Origin: Dictyostelium firmibasis
Lineage: Eukaryota > Evosea > Eumycetozoa > Dictyosteliales > Dictyosteliaceae
Assembly: GCA_036169595.1 (NCBI GenBank)
Contig: CM069770.1
Coordinates: 692,001 to 756,000 of the forward strand
Direction of reading: 5' to 3'
DNA: 64,000 bases
The number at the start of each line of letters is the position of its first letter. Within the stretch, counting starts at the first letter, position 1. The notes under the pieces are model-generated. The model was not told the DNA's origin. It made no database searches and was given only the letters and a program-made list of their open reading frames with translations. This document shows, one piece after another, positions 23,506 to 41,247 of the stretch. The position numbers and the translations under genes were made by a program.

Positions 23506-23572
<67 letters not shown>

Positions 23573-24356
23573 TAATATTAATAAAAATATTCTTTCTCTC
23601 TTTAATTTTTTCTTCCTCTTCTTATAACAGGTGTTAATGATAATTTAAAATAAACAAACATACTATATAAAGCATTAAAACCAGCCCAAACGAAATCATT
23701 ACAAACTACACTTTTAACTTCAAGTTCTTTTGTATCTCTATTTAATACATCAAATAGTTCATAGTAAGATAGTGACTCATTATAATTTTGAGCCCAACAT
23801 AAAAAGGTTTCAAAGATTTCATTATTGATTGTCATTATCTTTTTCTCTGAACTCCAATAACCAGATTTATCAATAGTATCATTAAATTGAACTTTACCCA
23901 TTGTATTCCAAATGATTTCACCATTTTCAATTCTATTTGGTAAAATTGATTCTAATACTCCTGGTACTGCTACAAAATCAACTTGATAAGTTTCATCGCT
24001 ATTTCTATATTTTAATAATAATTTTAATTTTTAAAATAAAAAAAAGTGTGTCAAATGAAATTATTTTGAAAAAAAAAAAAAAAAAATTAGTATTAATTTA
24101 TTTACATATATTTTTAAAAAATTAATGAACACACACACTATGTGGTGGTGGTGAATAAAAATTTTGATTGAACATACAAAGAATAAAAACCTAAACCACT
24201 ATGAAAAGCATTAACATTTGCTAATAATGTACCAAATTTTGAAAAAAATAATGGTGCTTCTAAATATAAAACAACGATTTCATCATTATCTGTAAATCCA
24301 TTAACACTTTGTAAAAGAGTTATTAAAAATAAAACAAATAATAAAATTTTGTTCAT
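22792..24356 (-). CDS. CLN5-like lysosomal/secretory protein
   Basis: Four exons, 24356-24178, 24004-23664, 23485-23056 and 22990-22792, join in phase and give 382 residues. An N-terminal signal peptide (MNKILLFVLFLITLLQSVNG) is followed by CLN5 features: EIVVLYLEAPLFFSKFGTLL (matching VFRLQAPVWEFKYGDLL), FHSGLGFYSL, YNESLSYYELF, VCNDFVWAGFNALY and EVVQFYRAML, with many N-glycosylation sites. Human CLN5 is a soluble lysosomal glycoprotein mutated in neuronal ceroid lipofuscinosis, with thioesterase/BMP synthase chemistry. Here a C-terminal hydrophobic helix (GGGWVFIIILVSFVTVYMVG) and a Gly/Ser tail suggest a type I membrane form. D. discoideum is known to have CLN5-like paralogues besides cln5. 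The donor at NALY|N (TATA|GTATGT) was chosen because it is the only one in phase. Confidence 0.78.
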
Positions 24357-24423
24357 TATTTTTATATGTCTTGGTATTATGTATATATATATATATAAAA
24401 AGTTTATTTATTTATTTATTTAG

Positions 24424-24502
<79 letters not shown>

Positions 24503-24613
24503 TTGTATGATTGTATCTCATACACATGGTTGTTTTAAAAATAAATTATTGTAAATAAACGAAAATATCATTAAAAAAAAAAAATGATGTCGAAAATATC
24601 GGCATAATGCAAG

Positions 24614-24659
<46 letters not shown>

Positions 24660-24852
24660 TTGTGTTTTTTCAAATAAAAACTTTTTTCTCTTTTTATTAA
24701 AAAAATGAGTTTTAGAACCGAAATCAATGAGATATTCCTTTCCATTTTACTAAAGAAGATAATTTTTTTTTTTTGTTATTCTTTTTTTTTTTTTTGTTTT
24801 TATATTTTTTTTTATTAAATATACAATTTTTTTTTTTTTTTTTTTTTTTAAT
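24357..24852. other. Intergenic with (TTTA)n array
   Basis: 24406-24504 is a TTTA tetranucleotide array. The rest is A/T runs, with one mixed stretch around 24570-24610 (ATGTCGAAAATATCGGCATA). This is the promoter side of the CLN5-like gene and the 3' end of the BEACH gene. Confidence 0.6.
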
Positions 24853-27800
24853 TTATTGTTCAAGTGATTTTAAATTACCAAATTCATCAAAACTATAAAT
24901 TAATAATTGACAGGATTCTAAAGGTACCATTAAAGTTAAATTATTATTAATTGTATTATTATTGTTATTGCTATTATTATTATTACTACTATCACCACTA
25001 ACAGAAGTTGAAGGTTTTTGATAAGATTCATCACCGCCCCATAAATAAATATCAACAATTTTATTACTATTTGTAAAACCGGATAAATCTCTAATATCAA
25101 AAACATGTACAATCTCTAAATTTAACATTTCTCTAATAACAATTTGATAACCACCAGCAGTCAATAAATATCTTATACCATTTTGAGATTTAGTGATCAA
25201 CATTTTAACGATGATTGGCTGGACATCATTTTGAACACTTTGAATTAAATCACCATTGATAGAGTATCTATAAAGTACATTATTATTACTAATGGTAGTA
25301 TTTGATGATGATAATGATGAAGATGAAGATTCATCATCTCTTGTTATTGAAGATGATGGATCAGGTTGGGTGATTGGTATAATTGAATTTGAATAAATGA
25401 AAAATGTTGAAGAATCACTTTCCAAAACCATTGAATGAATTGGTAATTTATTTGGATGTTGAATAGATTTGAAGAATGTACCTTTTCTAAGAGAGTGAAC
25501 ATTTACTTTACCATCTTTGCTAGCGGTTAAACAAATATCATTTACTTTATTGATAGCAATACAAGTGATACCAAAATTATGACCACGTAAGATATGAATT
25601 GGTTTAATGGAATGGTGATCAGACATTGAATATTCATATTCCCAAACTATGGCAGTACTATCATCACTACCAGTTACAATTACCTTTTGCTCATAGAGTA
25701 CACCACCAACACCCAATCTACCACATTGATACTCATCATAGACAATACAAGTGATTGGTGATTTATGATTAATTGAACCTGTCACCAATTTAGATCCTTC
25801 ACCATGTACAATATGTAAGGTATAATCACATTTACCACTTGATAGTAATACTCTACTATTACCAGGTATTTGACAGAATGGTTTACCAATTACAGATCTT
25901 AAACCAGCGGATAATGTCATTGGTTGATTAGCATTCGATGGCAATGGTTGTACACTTTGTGATACTAAACTTGTTGAATTTTGAGTTGAAATGGTTGAAG
26001 TTGACTCTAAATAACGATAATATTGTAAATCATTATTTGCTTCGCCAATGAGTAAAACTCTATCACCTAGTAAATTATTAGCAATTGAACTATTACCAAC
26101 TACACCACTAATCAATGATGAACCAATGATACCACCAGATGAATAATCACTCTTTGTTGAACAATATACGAAAATGCATAATGGTGAAAAAGGTAGAGAA
26201 ATCAATTGTAATGGTTTCAATCTTTTGAATATATCCAATTTGTTGGAGTAACGTTGTGGTAAAGGATCACGTTGCGGATGTGGTTGATTTGGGAATAGCT
26301 GTGATGGTGTTACACCAAAATTATTGATTTGTACTCTTGTTGCCTCTCTAAGTATAGGGTCGTTCATAGCACCAATATCCACACTACCTTCATAGGTTAA
26401 ATGGTAGAATACATTATTTGCCTTAATTGCCTCTTTACCACGTTGTTTATAACCAAAGATTAAATCGATCCAATGATGAATATTCATAGATACATATTCC
26501 GACTCCAGTGCCATACGATTTAGCATTATGAATTGATAGGGTGATTGAGATGCCCAGGGTGGTAATGATACATTATCCAAGGCTTTACCATTCTGTTTAA
26601 CACCAAACTCCACTCGATTTCTATTGATTAAAAACTCTGGTAAATAAAAGAATTCAGGGGTTAACTCTTTGACATCGGATGAACTATTCAAGCAATTTCT
26701 CCAACAATCAATGATTGAATCAAACATACGATCTGCATGATCGAAATGACCACTTTGTAACTTTATAAAATGACTGGTGAATGGTTCACAACGCATTAAG
26801 AAAAACATTACACTTCCACTAGAACTATAATGTGTACCATACATAAAAGCAGGTATCTCTACTGGACATTGTGTCCAACGTTCCATAAATAGCTCTAAAC
26901 GTGTTGGATTCAATGCACCAATTGGTTTACTTAAATCTCTATAGATCGATTGATCATTGATATTCAATGTCGTTGAACTATTATCACCAATAATCCAAGG
27001 AAAAACTGGATACTGATTTAAATCATTATAACTTCTACCTGCTATTGTATTCAATGTCATTAAATACTCAAAATTTGATATCTCTCTTCTTTTCCATCTT
27101 GCAGTTGGGTTTAAATATTTAATTACAACTTGTTGTGGTGTCATTGGCTGATTGTTATTACTATTAGAGTTATTATTACTACCATCAAAGAAACTAACAT
27201 TATTTGTATTAATTTTAAAGATTACATCATTTGAACCATAAAGATTACCAATTAATTTCAAAATTTGAGCACAAATTGAACCTCTTGGGAAGTTTACTAA
27301 TAATGATTTTCTATCAGAGAAAAAGAATTCCAATGCAGTTGGTGATAATAAATAACGTCTACATTGAACACCTATAATTTTCTTTATATCATATTCTCTG
27401 TCCTTTAAATATTTTGGTGGTATACAATCATCCTCTTGAATTAAATTTGATGAAAATACTAATCTATCACTGAAAATTTGTAATTTAACTCTAATAACTG
27501 ACATTGGTTTAATAATTTCACCTTGTGAGGTAAACTCCAATTTAATATTTTTATTGATATTAATATTACCAATGGTACTGGATGGTGATGACGATGATGT
27601 TGAAGTTATTGTTGATTTCTTTGGGTTCAATAAATTCAATTGCTCAAATAAATTAAAATTTGAATTAACTTTATCACTATTTGATGATGTTGAAGTTGTT
27701 GTTGTTATAATGTTTGTTGATGATGGCGTACCACCACCTGAATTTGATATTGTTTGAACATTACCAAAACTTGAATTTGGTGATGAAGATACTGATGAAG

Positions 27801-30800
27801 TAGATGATGTATTCAATAATGTTTGATTAACTGATAATGATGTTGATTTTTTAAATTGATGTTGTTGTTGTTGTTGATTTTGTTGTTGGTTTTGTGTAGT
27901 TTGTTTTGAAATTTTTTCGTCAACTAAACACCAATCCGATTCATGTTCATCATCTAAAACTATACCATTATTATTATTATCATCATCATCATCATCATCA
28001 TCTTTTTCTTCAATTTCAAAGCCAACCAAAGTATCAGTACCTAAAGAATCTGCTAAAGTACTATGTTTTGTAACTTTTCTTAATATTGGGTTATTCTTTA
28101 ATTGTTCAACAACACTGCTACTACTACCTGTATTACTAATTGATGGTGATGGAGGTAATTGTAATGGTTGTGATTGTGGTTGTGGTTGCTGTGATTGTGA
28201 TTGTGATTGTGATTGTGATTGTGATTGTGATTGTGATTGTGATTGTGGTTGTGATTGTAATTGTAATTGTTGTATTGATTGTTGTTGTAATTTTTGTTGT
28301 TGTTCTAATCTTAATTGTTGTTGTTGTTCCATTCTAAGTTTTTGTTGTCGTAATATTTTTTGATTCGATAAAGAAGCATCAGGATGATCAGAACCATCAT
28401 AATCTTTTTTCAATAAAATATTTACACGATTTGAATTTGAAATGTTATAAAGCTTCCAAATTGTTTTCTCATTATGATTTGGTTCCATTTGAAACCAAGG
28501 TGATGATTCTTGTTGAGTCAATTGTTTGAATTTCAAATCCCACAAATCAATGATATATTGATTATATTGTTGAACATATTCTTGGAAATCAGATTTCCTT
28601 TGAATCTCTTGAAATTCATATTTTTGTGAGGTTGATATAGATTTAGTTAAAAGTTTATTAATCTTGTAGGTTATTACATTTTGTTGTTTCTGATAGTTTG
28701 AATTGATTGCTTCCAATACTTTATTTCTACGTGTCATTGTAAAAGCTGATTGTAAATGTGCATTTTCATAGTGATCTTTAATCTCATGTAATTTATCCAA
28801 TAATGTTATCTTTGGTAATAATTTATCATTGAAATATTTTAAAAACTCTGGATGATTAATTGAATCTGTCTTTTCATTTAATGATGAAATACTGTGTACA
28901 GAGAATGAAGTTTTTTCATTCTCACTATTTGAAATACCACCACCTAAACTTGGACTATTACCTAAACTACTACCACTACCACTACCACTATTTCCGCCAC
29001 TACCACCAACCACACTATTAATAATTGGTGATAAAATATTAGTTGGTGGATTAATGAAACTATCAATTAAATCACCATAGGTTTTTAAGAGTTGTTTTAA
29101 TAGTGATATAATGATCGATTGAGTATTGACGATGATTTTGTCCTCATTATTAGTTTTATGGCGACGAATAATAGTTATCAATGAACAAACTATCCACATG
29201 ACATGTTTAACCTGTTCTTTTTGATCACGTTCCGATGCTAAAATCGTTTGAATACGAATTGAATTCTTTGATATTATATGATCCATATCTTCACTAATCA
29301 TTGGTAAACCCCAAACTCTAATGCTAAATTGACGTTCTTCATCATCTGCATTCTCATGTGTATAATCATGTTTACTCTGATGATAGGATTCTCTCTCACC
29401 GTAGAAACATGATTCTGCCTCTTGGAAAATACATAAACATAAACGATAAATCGTATGAATTGAACTCTTTGCTTTCGCTGAACCACTAGTGACATCAATA
29501 GATGGTAAATCAATAGTTCCACTATTATTTGCCAATGTCATAATATAGGGTGAGAATTGCATACTACCATACGGTGATTGATAATTTGAATGATTATTTG
29601 CAAATGGATTTAAACTACTACTTGCTGTTGGTTTAACAACATTAGTTTGAATACGAATGGTTTGAATTGACTGACTAATGTCGAAAATATCCAACAACTT
29701 TGCAACAACACCGAAATCCTCCCATTGTGATTGAATATTACGATGTGCCAAAATGTTCATAGTGTGAGAGAATACGAAATCCTCAATTATCGATACGAGA
29801 TTTACATAGTTTTTTAAAAGAATTCCACCAGTTACTGGATCATGATTAGATGATTTCAATCCACGTTCTAAATTTAATAGACATTCATAAAAAATTCTTC
29901 TCTCTAAAGGTACACCATTTGGAAGTATTGAAAATATCCATGCCTCTGTTTCCTCTATAAATTTCCAACCATCTTTTTTATTGATGCAATCGAATAATAA
30001 TACTTTCATTATACCTGTTAATATCTCCTTAATACCAGATTGGTAGGCTCTAATTGACAATTGTTCCTTTGTTTGACTTCTATGATCTGATATGATACTT
30101 TGTTGTTGGTGTGGATGATGTGAAGATAATGGTTGTGGTGGAAGTGGTGGTGATATTGATTTAGTTGAAGTTAATAAAGGTGATATAGGTGGTGACCAAA
30201 GTGGTGAAGAAGTATTTGATCTTGGTTGTGGCCATAATGACAGTAACCAATGTTGCCAATTTTCACTATCCAATATACCAGATCTCATCTGTGGTAAATG
30301 CTTAATACATAATAATATCTCATTCAATATCTTTTGTTGTAATGCAAGTGGTGCTCTAATTGCTAATCTACAAATTGATTCTAATGCCGCTATATTTATT
30401 ACTCTTTTTTCTTTTGAATCTTTATTACCACTATTATTATTACTATTATTATTATTATTACCACCCATTATATTTACACTTGAAATTGAATCAGCTAATA
30501 AAGTCTCGCTACCTAATAATTCTAATAATGGTGAATTTGGAGTATCAACAATTGATGGTGTAATTTCATCTACTACTATCTCTGATAGACCACGATAGAT
30601 TAATTCTGTCATTTCAAACTCCATCAATTGATCGGTTATAAAGTATAAAACATCTGTTAGAGTATTCTTTAATTTCAATGATCTTCTAACATTACCAGAT
30701 GATGCCATTGATAATCCTTCGGACCCACCCATATATTTACCAATGATTTTTATAACCAATACTTGAACATCCTCATTATTATGTTTCAATAATCCTAATA

Positions 30801-33405
30801 GTGATTTTATATCACCTGATGCTTCAAAACTATTTAAAAATCCTTTAATAGTATCAAAATTTTGGAATTTATCATCTCCACTATTATTTATATTATTATT
30901 GCTATTGTTGTTGCTATTTATATTGTTGTTATTATTATTATTATTATTATTACTATTATTATTATTATTACTATTAGTATTATTATTAACAGGTAAAAAC
31001 AAATTTGATAATAAAATCATTAAAGATTCTTTTATAACCGTTGAATTACACTCAGAATCTTGTATAAATTTAAAGATCTCTTGAATTTCAGGTACATCCT
31101 TTTCATTCAATATTGGCTTAATTATAATTTTTATGATATCAAATATATATGATATAATCTCTTTTAAATCTTGATTTGATAAATGACAATTTAATCTACA
31201 ATTTCCAATATTATTGTTACTATTGGTACCACTTGATTCTTTTATATTATTACTATTATTATTTGTTATTGGTATTATATTTTCATTTACATGATAAAAA
31301 TATTTTATACAATCCAATAAATAACGAACTTTAATGTTCTCTCTAAAATATTGAGGATTTTGTGAAACTTTAAAAATTATTAAATTAAATAATTGAATTT
31401 GATATTCTTTTTTAATGTGAACCCAAATATTAAAATTAAAAATAATTTCTTTGTAAATATTTAATTTTAATAGCGCTAAAAAAAAATAAAAAAGTTTTAT
31501 TAGTATATTATAATAAATAAATAAATTATATGCTATGAATAACATACGATTTTTATCAACTAAAGAGAAATCAGTTAATTGGTCCAATGCATCAAAGATT
31601 AAGTCAAATTCTTCTTTTTCCAATGTTTTAAAATTATATGGATGTGATGGATTACTATCAGAATTTGAAAATATATTTGATATTAAGTAACCTAATAATG
31701 ATAATCCATTTGAACCAATTAATTCCTTTTGATTATATTTATCATTAATTAATAAATGTGTAATGAATCTTAAAATATTCGAAATTCTTGGGTAATTAAT
31801 TAACTTCGACAATTGATTAATATCCTCTTGTGATCCATTAAATACTACTATATTATCTGTTGATTGTGATGATGTTAATTTTATATTACTATTACTATTA
31901 TAATTTATTTCTTCCTCATTTAATTGTGGTTGTTGTTGTTGTATATTATCATTATTAGTATTGGGATCAATTGATAAATTTGAAGGTGGTGATAATGATG
32001 ACGATGATGAAGAAGTTAAATTTGGTGATAAAGCTATTGGTGAAAAGAATTTAAATTGGTCCTCAATAGCTTGTAATAAAGGAAAAACAATTTGTGGACC
32101 ACCTATTAAATAGATTGAATCTTTGATTGAAAATGTTGAAAATATTTTCAAATCACCAATTGAAAAAGCATTGATTGAATTGTCCAATTCTCTAATACCC
32201 AAACCATGACATACACCACCATAAAATGATTTAGGTGAGAATGTGAATTGAACATTCTTTTGTTTCTTTAAAATGTAATTTGAGCCTTTTCTAAATAAAT
32301 CCTGAACATCTGAATGATCATAAAAAGTTGACAACATTGAGAATGAACCCATTTGACATTTTAAACAACATTCAGATTGATTGTTATTATTATTAAAAGT
32401 TGAAGGTGATGATAAATATGTAAAACCGCTATTATTATTAGATGGTGATGTTGAAACACCACCAGATGGTACAGTACCAATTGAGCAAATATTTAAATTC
32501 TTTGAAGTCGAAGGATACTTAATTTGTTGTGTATGAATTATTTTACCATCTAAATAAATATTTAATGTAGTATTACCAGGATACAATCCCCACTTTTTTG
32601 GTGATTGTGTAATTAAAAGATGACACCATTTATTTGTGGGGAAATCATTACCATTACTACTACTACTATTATTATTATTTAAATTTACAATTGCTTTAAC
32701 TTTTTCATTTATTCTAACTACAAATTTTGTATTTTCAAAGAATGCTTCTATACCTGCATTACCACCATCATTTAAAAAACTAAATAATCTTGGTTCATAT
32801 GATCTAATGAATTCACTTTCATGTTGAAATGATTCTATATTTATCCATGTTGATATTGTATAACCAGATGTTGATATCTTTCCAATTGGATCAACTATTA
32901 AACCAGAATTAATACCATTCATATAAAACACTGAACTTGGTGCTTTCCTAAATGTCATTACATCTAATGATTTCATTAAATTTGGTAATCCCTTTTTATT
33001 TTATAAAATATTAAACAATATATATTTATTAATAAATATATGATAAATAAATAAACAATGTCCCAATCTCTATCACTCTATCATCCCATATATGATAGAA
33101 GTATTATGATGGTAGGTTTATTCCTTATTGAGTATTATGATACATACATTTTGTAAAAAATAATGATTTGGTTTAAAATTTGTTAATAAATAATTTCTAT
33201 CGAATAGTTTTAATAATCTCCTTAATTGTTTAACTGTAATATGCTCGGTACCTAATATTTCAATGAGTTGTAATGTTTTTAATGATATTTGTTCATTATC
33301 GATACTTGGTAACATTTGGATTAACTCATCTAAAATAACTAAACTTTTATTTGTATATAGTGTTTTAGATTTCCTCTTTTTTGATTTACATTCGTGTGAA
33401 TTATT

Positions 33406-33456
<51 letters not shown>

Positions 33457-33991
33457 GCTGTTGCTGTTGTTGTTGTTGTTGCTATTTACACTATTGTTAC
33501 ATATTATTGGTGTTGGCTGTTGTTGTTGTTGTTGTTTTGATAATTGCTCAAAAGAATTATCAGAAACTAATAAATTATGAGTATCAAATGAAATATTGTT
33601 AACATTATTATTATTATTTATTGATAAAGTTGATTGAATTAAATTGATTGTATTGTTTGAAGAGTAACTTAATATTTGAATTAATTGATCCAAGATTTTA
33701 ATCTTTATAAATGATGATATTTCCTCATCTTTTAATAGCAATATGATCTCATGAATCTTTGTAAAGTTTTTAATTATAAATCTATCTTGTTCATTTGGGT
33801 CATAGTTCCCATTGAATAGATTGTTTATTTGATTAATTATTCTTTGATTACCACTATTATTATAACTACTATTATTATCATATCCTAATAATTGCTCAAA
33901 TAATTGTTTGACTATATATTTCTCATTTTCAAGTTTGTTCATAATATCATCACTTCCTATTGATAATCCTATACGTGAACGTTGTATTACC

Positions 33992-34041
<50 letters not shown>

Positions 34042-34065
34042 TGGGAATTTTAATGGTGATGACAT
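24853..34065 (-). CDS. lvsD: BEACH domain-containing protein (Lvs family), PH-BEACH and WD40
   Basis: Exon 1 is 34065-33148 (phase 0, GTATGT donor); exon 2 starts at 32991; a 72-bp intron, 31547-31476, sits in frame; the end is at 24853. The predicted product is about 2,994 residues. Order: Gln/Asn-rich N-terminus; a concanavalin-like lectin region (SGYTISTWINIESF, KWCHLLITQS, LNIYLDGK); helical armadillo-like region; Gln, Ser and Asn tracts; PH-BEACH (VIRVKLQIFSDRLVFSSN, IKKIIGVQCRRYLL, ALEFFFSD); BEACH (WKRREISNFEYLMTLNTIAG, YPVFPWII, FMYGTHYSSSGSVMFFL, LPEFL, WIDLIFGYKQRG, NNVFYHLTYEG); WD40 repeats (VTGSDDSTAIVWEY, GHNFGITCIAIN). BEACH proteins act in membrane traffic and vacuole or lysosome biology. 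Dictyostelium has six, lvsA-F; from remembered sizes this length fits lvsD best, so the symbol is tentative. Confidence 0.9.
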
Positions 34066-37231
<3,166 letters not shown>

Positions 37232-37430
37232 AATAAAACAAAACAAAAAACATAAAAAAAAAAAAAAAAAAAACATTAAAAAAGGAAAAGAAAAAGAAAA
37301 AAAAAAAAAAAAGAAGAAAAAAATACCAATAATCAAACAAGAAATGTATATATATATTTTTTTCCTTATTTTTTTTAAAAAAAAATTATCTGTAAAAAGT
37401 CAATAATGTTAAAAAATAAAATTTTAAAAT

Positions 37431-37461
<31 letters not shown>

Positions 37462-38109
37462 GGCTAGATTTCCAAAAATATATATTTACAATGAATAATG
37501 AAGAAAAGTATTTGTGGTTTGGCACCTTTTTCTTTTTGTGTCGTTTTGTTTTCTTTTTTTTAAAACGCCGGTTGGAATTAGTTTGAAAAAGACATTTTCG
37601 AATAAAAAAAATAAATTTTATTTTCGGTTAGCAAAAAAAAAAAAAAAAAAATTCAAAATAAAAAAAAAATTTATGAAACATATAAATATATAAAAAAAAA
37701 ATTAGAACAAAAGAATTAATGAAAAAATAATAATAATAATAATAATAATAATGTAATAAATTAAAATAATAATTTATAATAACTAAAAAATAAAATAAAA
37801 AAAAAAAGGATTCCATTCTTGTACAAATTTCGTACTTTTTTCTGTATAAATCTTTAAAGAGCTCAAAAAATATCTTTAGCAAACGACGTCGCCAACAAAA
37901 AAAAAAAAAAATAAAAAAATAAAATAAAATAATAATATTAAAAAAAAATGAAAAAAAATTGAGAAAAATTTATTTAGATATTTTATTTTAGTTTAAAAAT
38001 CTACTGTTTTTTCTTTTTTCATTCCCCATTATCAAAAACAATTTATTTTTATTTTATTTTATTTTTATTTAATTTTTTTTTTTTTTTTACCTGATTACAC
38101 TTTTAATCA

Positions 38110-38154
<45 letters not shown>

Positions 38155-38194
38155 TCAAAAGACATATATAAAAAATATAAATAAATAAATTAAA
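37232..38194. other. Intergenic between kinase and SAM-PH gene
   Basis: AT-rich with a short TAA array (37727-37752) and long T runs before the next gene. Mixed islands near 37555-37600 and 37855-37890 show no ORF or repeat shared elsewhere. Confidence 0.5.
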
Positions 38195-40550
38195 ATGAGT
38201 ACTTTAGAGCAATATCTTAAAATTATTGGTTTGGAATCTTATAAAGATTTAATGGTTGATAATGGTAATTTATAATAAATAAAAAATTTGGGTAAAATAA
38301 TGATAATTAATTTTTTTTTTTTTTTAATTATTTTTTTTTATTTTTTTTTTCTAAAATAAAATAGGGTATGACGATCCAGAATTAATTTCAGAATTAACAG
38401 AAGATGATTTAGTTGCAATTGGTGTAAAGAAAGGACATGCAAAGAGAGCATTTTTAAAGACTAAGGAGATGGCAGGTAAACAAAATGAAGGATCTGCTCA
38501 ATCACCAGACGTTTCATCAACATCAGCACCTCCAGCACCAACACCAGCACCACAAGAGGAAAAGAAAAGGTCAACTACAATAAGTATTGGTAAAAAAGGA
38601 GAGGAAGAAGATGACGATGAAGAAGAAGAGAAAGCCACATACAACGGACCAATTTTACAAAGTAAAGTTTTAAATGAAGGTTTTATTCAAAAGAAAGGTA
38701 ATGAAGGTTTCTTTGGTTCTAAAATGTTCCAAAAGAGATACTTTAGAATCTATGAAGAAGGTAGAATGGCCTATTTCAAGAGTCAACATGATGTTTCACC
38801 AGTGGGTGTAATTGAAATGAAAGGTTCATTGGCATGTGAAGATATGGAAGGTAAACCATTAGGTTTCAAATTATCAATGAAAACAAGCGCTCGTGTCTAT
38901 TGGTTGGTAGCAATGAACAATGACCAAAAACAAAAATGGGTATCAGTAATCAAGCAACAAATCACCCCTCCAGCAGTCCCAAAACCAATCGATCCAAATG
39001 AAATCAGACCATACCTCCAAAACACTGAAGAACCATCACAATGTGCTTCCACTCGTTTCGACGCCGCAAATACTTGGGATGCTATTGAAAAACAAGTAGT
39101 CGAAGGTCAAATCCGTTTACATATTCATAGTAATGGTAGTTTGTTTGTAGAGGAAACTCGTACAATTGAATTAGGTGAAGAAGGTTTAGTTTGGATTAAA
39201 GATTTACCAAAATCAATTGATGAACGTACAGTTCACTTCCAATCTTTCACTGAACCAACCGCTTTCGTATCTGAACAAACTTATCACAATGATGCCAAAA
39301 CACCAGAAAGAATGCTCTCTAAATTAATTGGAAAAGAAATTCAAGTTTCAGTTCCACGTGATGATCATTTCGATGAACCATTAGTCCTTAAAGGTGAACT
39401 CATTTATAATGCCAATGATTCAACCTATGCTCTTCAAGATAAAGAAACCAATACAATTCATTTCCTTAAAACCAATGAAGCTATTAGTTATAATCTTTTA
39501 GAGACTCAAATTGAACCAATCTTTAAAAATTCATCATTAGAATGGAATATCAATGCTAAAGAACCAAAACATTTATCAAAAATTTCATATAACGCTAAAG
39601 ATCTTTTCAAATGGAATGCCACATATGTTGCAGTTCTTAATCCAAGAGAGACTGAAATGGAGATTAGAGGTTGGTTTACAATTGAAAATGAATCTGGTAA
39701 AACTTTTAACAGTAGCAATGTAACCCTAGTTAGAGAACCAGAAGAAAAGAAGAAAGAAGAAGAGAAATCAGAGGAATCAGCTTTACCTTCCTTACCAAAA
39801 TTAGGTGGATTTGGTTTGAAATTACCAAAGATTGGTGGATTCGGTGGTGATTCAGATACACCAGTACCAGAGAAACGTATCTATCGTTATGAGGTACCAC
39901 ATAAAACTACACTCAGAGATGGTGAATCCAAACAAATCTGTTTCGTTAGTACTAAATTACCAGTTAAATCACTAGATTTCATTACTTTTGCCACACCAAA
40001 CTATCAAAAATACGCAATGATTGGTAAAGACCAAGGTGCAAATTCTGCATCCTCTGTAAATTCTTCAGTCATTTTCACATGGAATTTACCATACTCAATC
40101 CCAGCAGGCCAAATGAAATTACAAAGACAATTAAAAGATAAATATGGTTCTGATATTGTAAATACCTTTGATATCGCTCATTATAACCCAACCGATATCA
40201 TTTCTCTCCCACTTCAACCATTGGGTAAAGTTTCATCAACTCGTACTCAAACAGGTTTTAACTTTGATCTTAATGGTTTGTTCATTGTTGAAACCTATGA
40301 AATTCGTGTAAATAATGGTCGTGAAGAACCAATTAAAATTACTGTCGAAGAATCATTATACCGTTCAACATTTTGGGAAATCACTAGCAGTAGTCATAAA
40401 TTTATTCCACACCCAACTCATTCTCGTAAAATTCAATGGCAATTATCAATTCCACCACTTGACGGTGAGGTAATTAAATATTCAGTATTTTATAGTGGTT
40501 TAAATTTACCAGCAAGTATGACTGCTAAAAAAGAAGAAAAAACTAATTAA
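38195..40550 (+). CDS. SAM and PH domain protein with DUF4139-like C-terminal region
   Basis: Exon 1 is 38195-38264 and exon 2 is 38365-40550, joining G|GG inside the SAM domain; 751 residues. Residues 1-60 are a sterile alpha motif (LEQYLKIIGLESYKDLMVDN, GYDDPELISELTEDDLVAIG, KKGHAKRAFL). Then comes a Pro/Ala and acidic linker, a PH domain at about 128-220 (GFIQKKGNEG, KRYFRIYEEG, YWLVAMNNDQKQKWVSVIKQ), and a long beta-rich region with the pattern of DUF4139 mucoidy-inhibitor-like proteins (LFKWNATYVAVLNP, GWFTIENESGKTF, RYEVPHKTTLRDGE, NGREEPIKITVEE). Codons include more C-ending choices than neighbouring genes (ATC, TTC), consistent with high expression. PH and SAM suggest membrane phosphoinositide binding with oligomerisation, by inference. 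Function is unknown. The GGG glycine codon at the junction is rare in this genome. Confidence 0.9.
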
Positions 40551-41247
40551 ACAAAAAAAAAAAAAAAAAAATAAAAATTTTATTATTGATTTTTAATATT
40601 TAATTATTTGAGTAATCTTCCTATTTATCATTTCTTTTTTTAAAAATAATTAGATATGGAGATGAATATTACAAATAAAGATGCAACACAACGAATTATA
40701 ATACCATCTAGTATTAAGATTTTGATAAATCAGAATTACCACGACAAATTGAATTTAATTATTTTTAAGATTACTTTTTCCTTGAACTCCAGCCAATAAT
40801 AAATTCAACTTATTTGCCTCTACACATCTTAATCTACCATAACTAACCTCTGTCCAATCTTAATAATTTTTTTGGTTTTTGTTGTTCAACAGAATTCACT
40901 GATATTGGTATTAATTAAAATTTAACAACTAAAGAATTAATAATGTTAGTGAATGAAAAAAAAAAATTAAAAAAAATCGCTGGGTTTTTTAATCAAGGGA
41001 CATTTTATTAAAAAAAAATAAAAAAAAAAATTACACACCCACCCATCCAATTTTAATAAATTGAAAAAAAAAAAAAAAAAAAAAAATAATAATAAATAAC
41101 AAAACAAAAAAAATAAATATCCCCACTTTTATTTGAAGTATTACAATAGTAACACAATGATTAATAAAAAAATCAAGTTTTTCTTTTACTTTTACTTTTT
41201 ACTTAAACAAATAATTTTTTTTTATTTTTTTTTATTTAATATAATTT
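40551..41247. other. Intergenic with a possible FNIP-like relic
   Basis: 40662-40799 is a 45-codon frame containing RIIIPSSIKILINQNYHDKL, which resembles one FNIP unit (IPSSVKSL..FNQ). The surrounding mixed-composition sequence to 40930 gives only broken frames. The remainder is A/T runs with ACACCCACCCATCC at 41034. Confidence 0.4.

Noticed and set aside
23602-23663. CLN5-like exon 2 continuing through SMFVYFKLSLTPVIRRG
   Set aside because: The only donor there is out of phase with the next exon; GTATGT after NALY-A is in phase, so this stretch is intron.
24138-24177. CLN5-like exon 1 continuing through YVQSKFLFTTTT
   Set aside because: Using the TA|GTGTGT donor gives a stop at the junction; TT|GTATGT joins in frame and matches the family.
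33263-33602. Poly-Cys and poly-Leu ORFs on + strand
   Set aside because: Antisense of the CAA/AAC (Gln/Asn) tracts in exon 1 of the BEACH gene.
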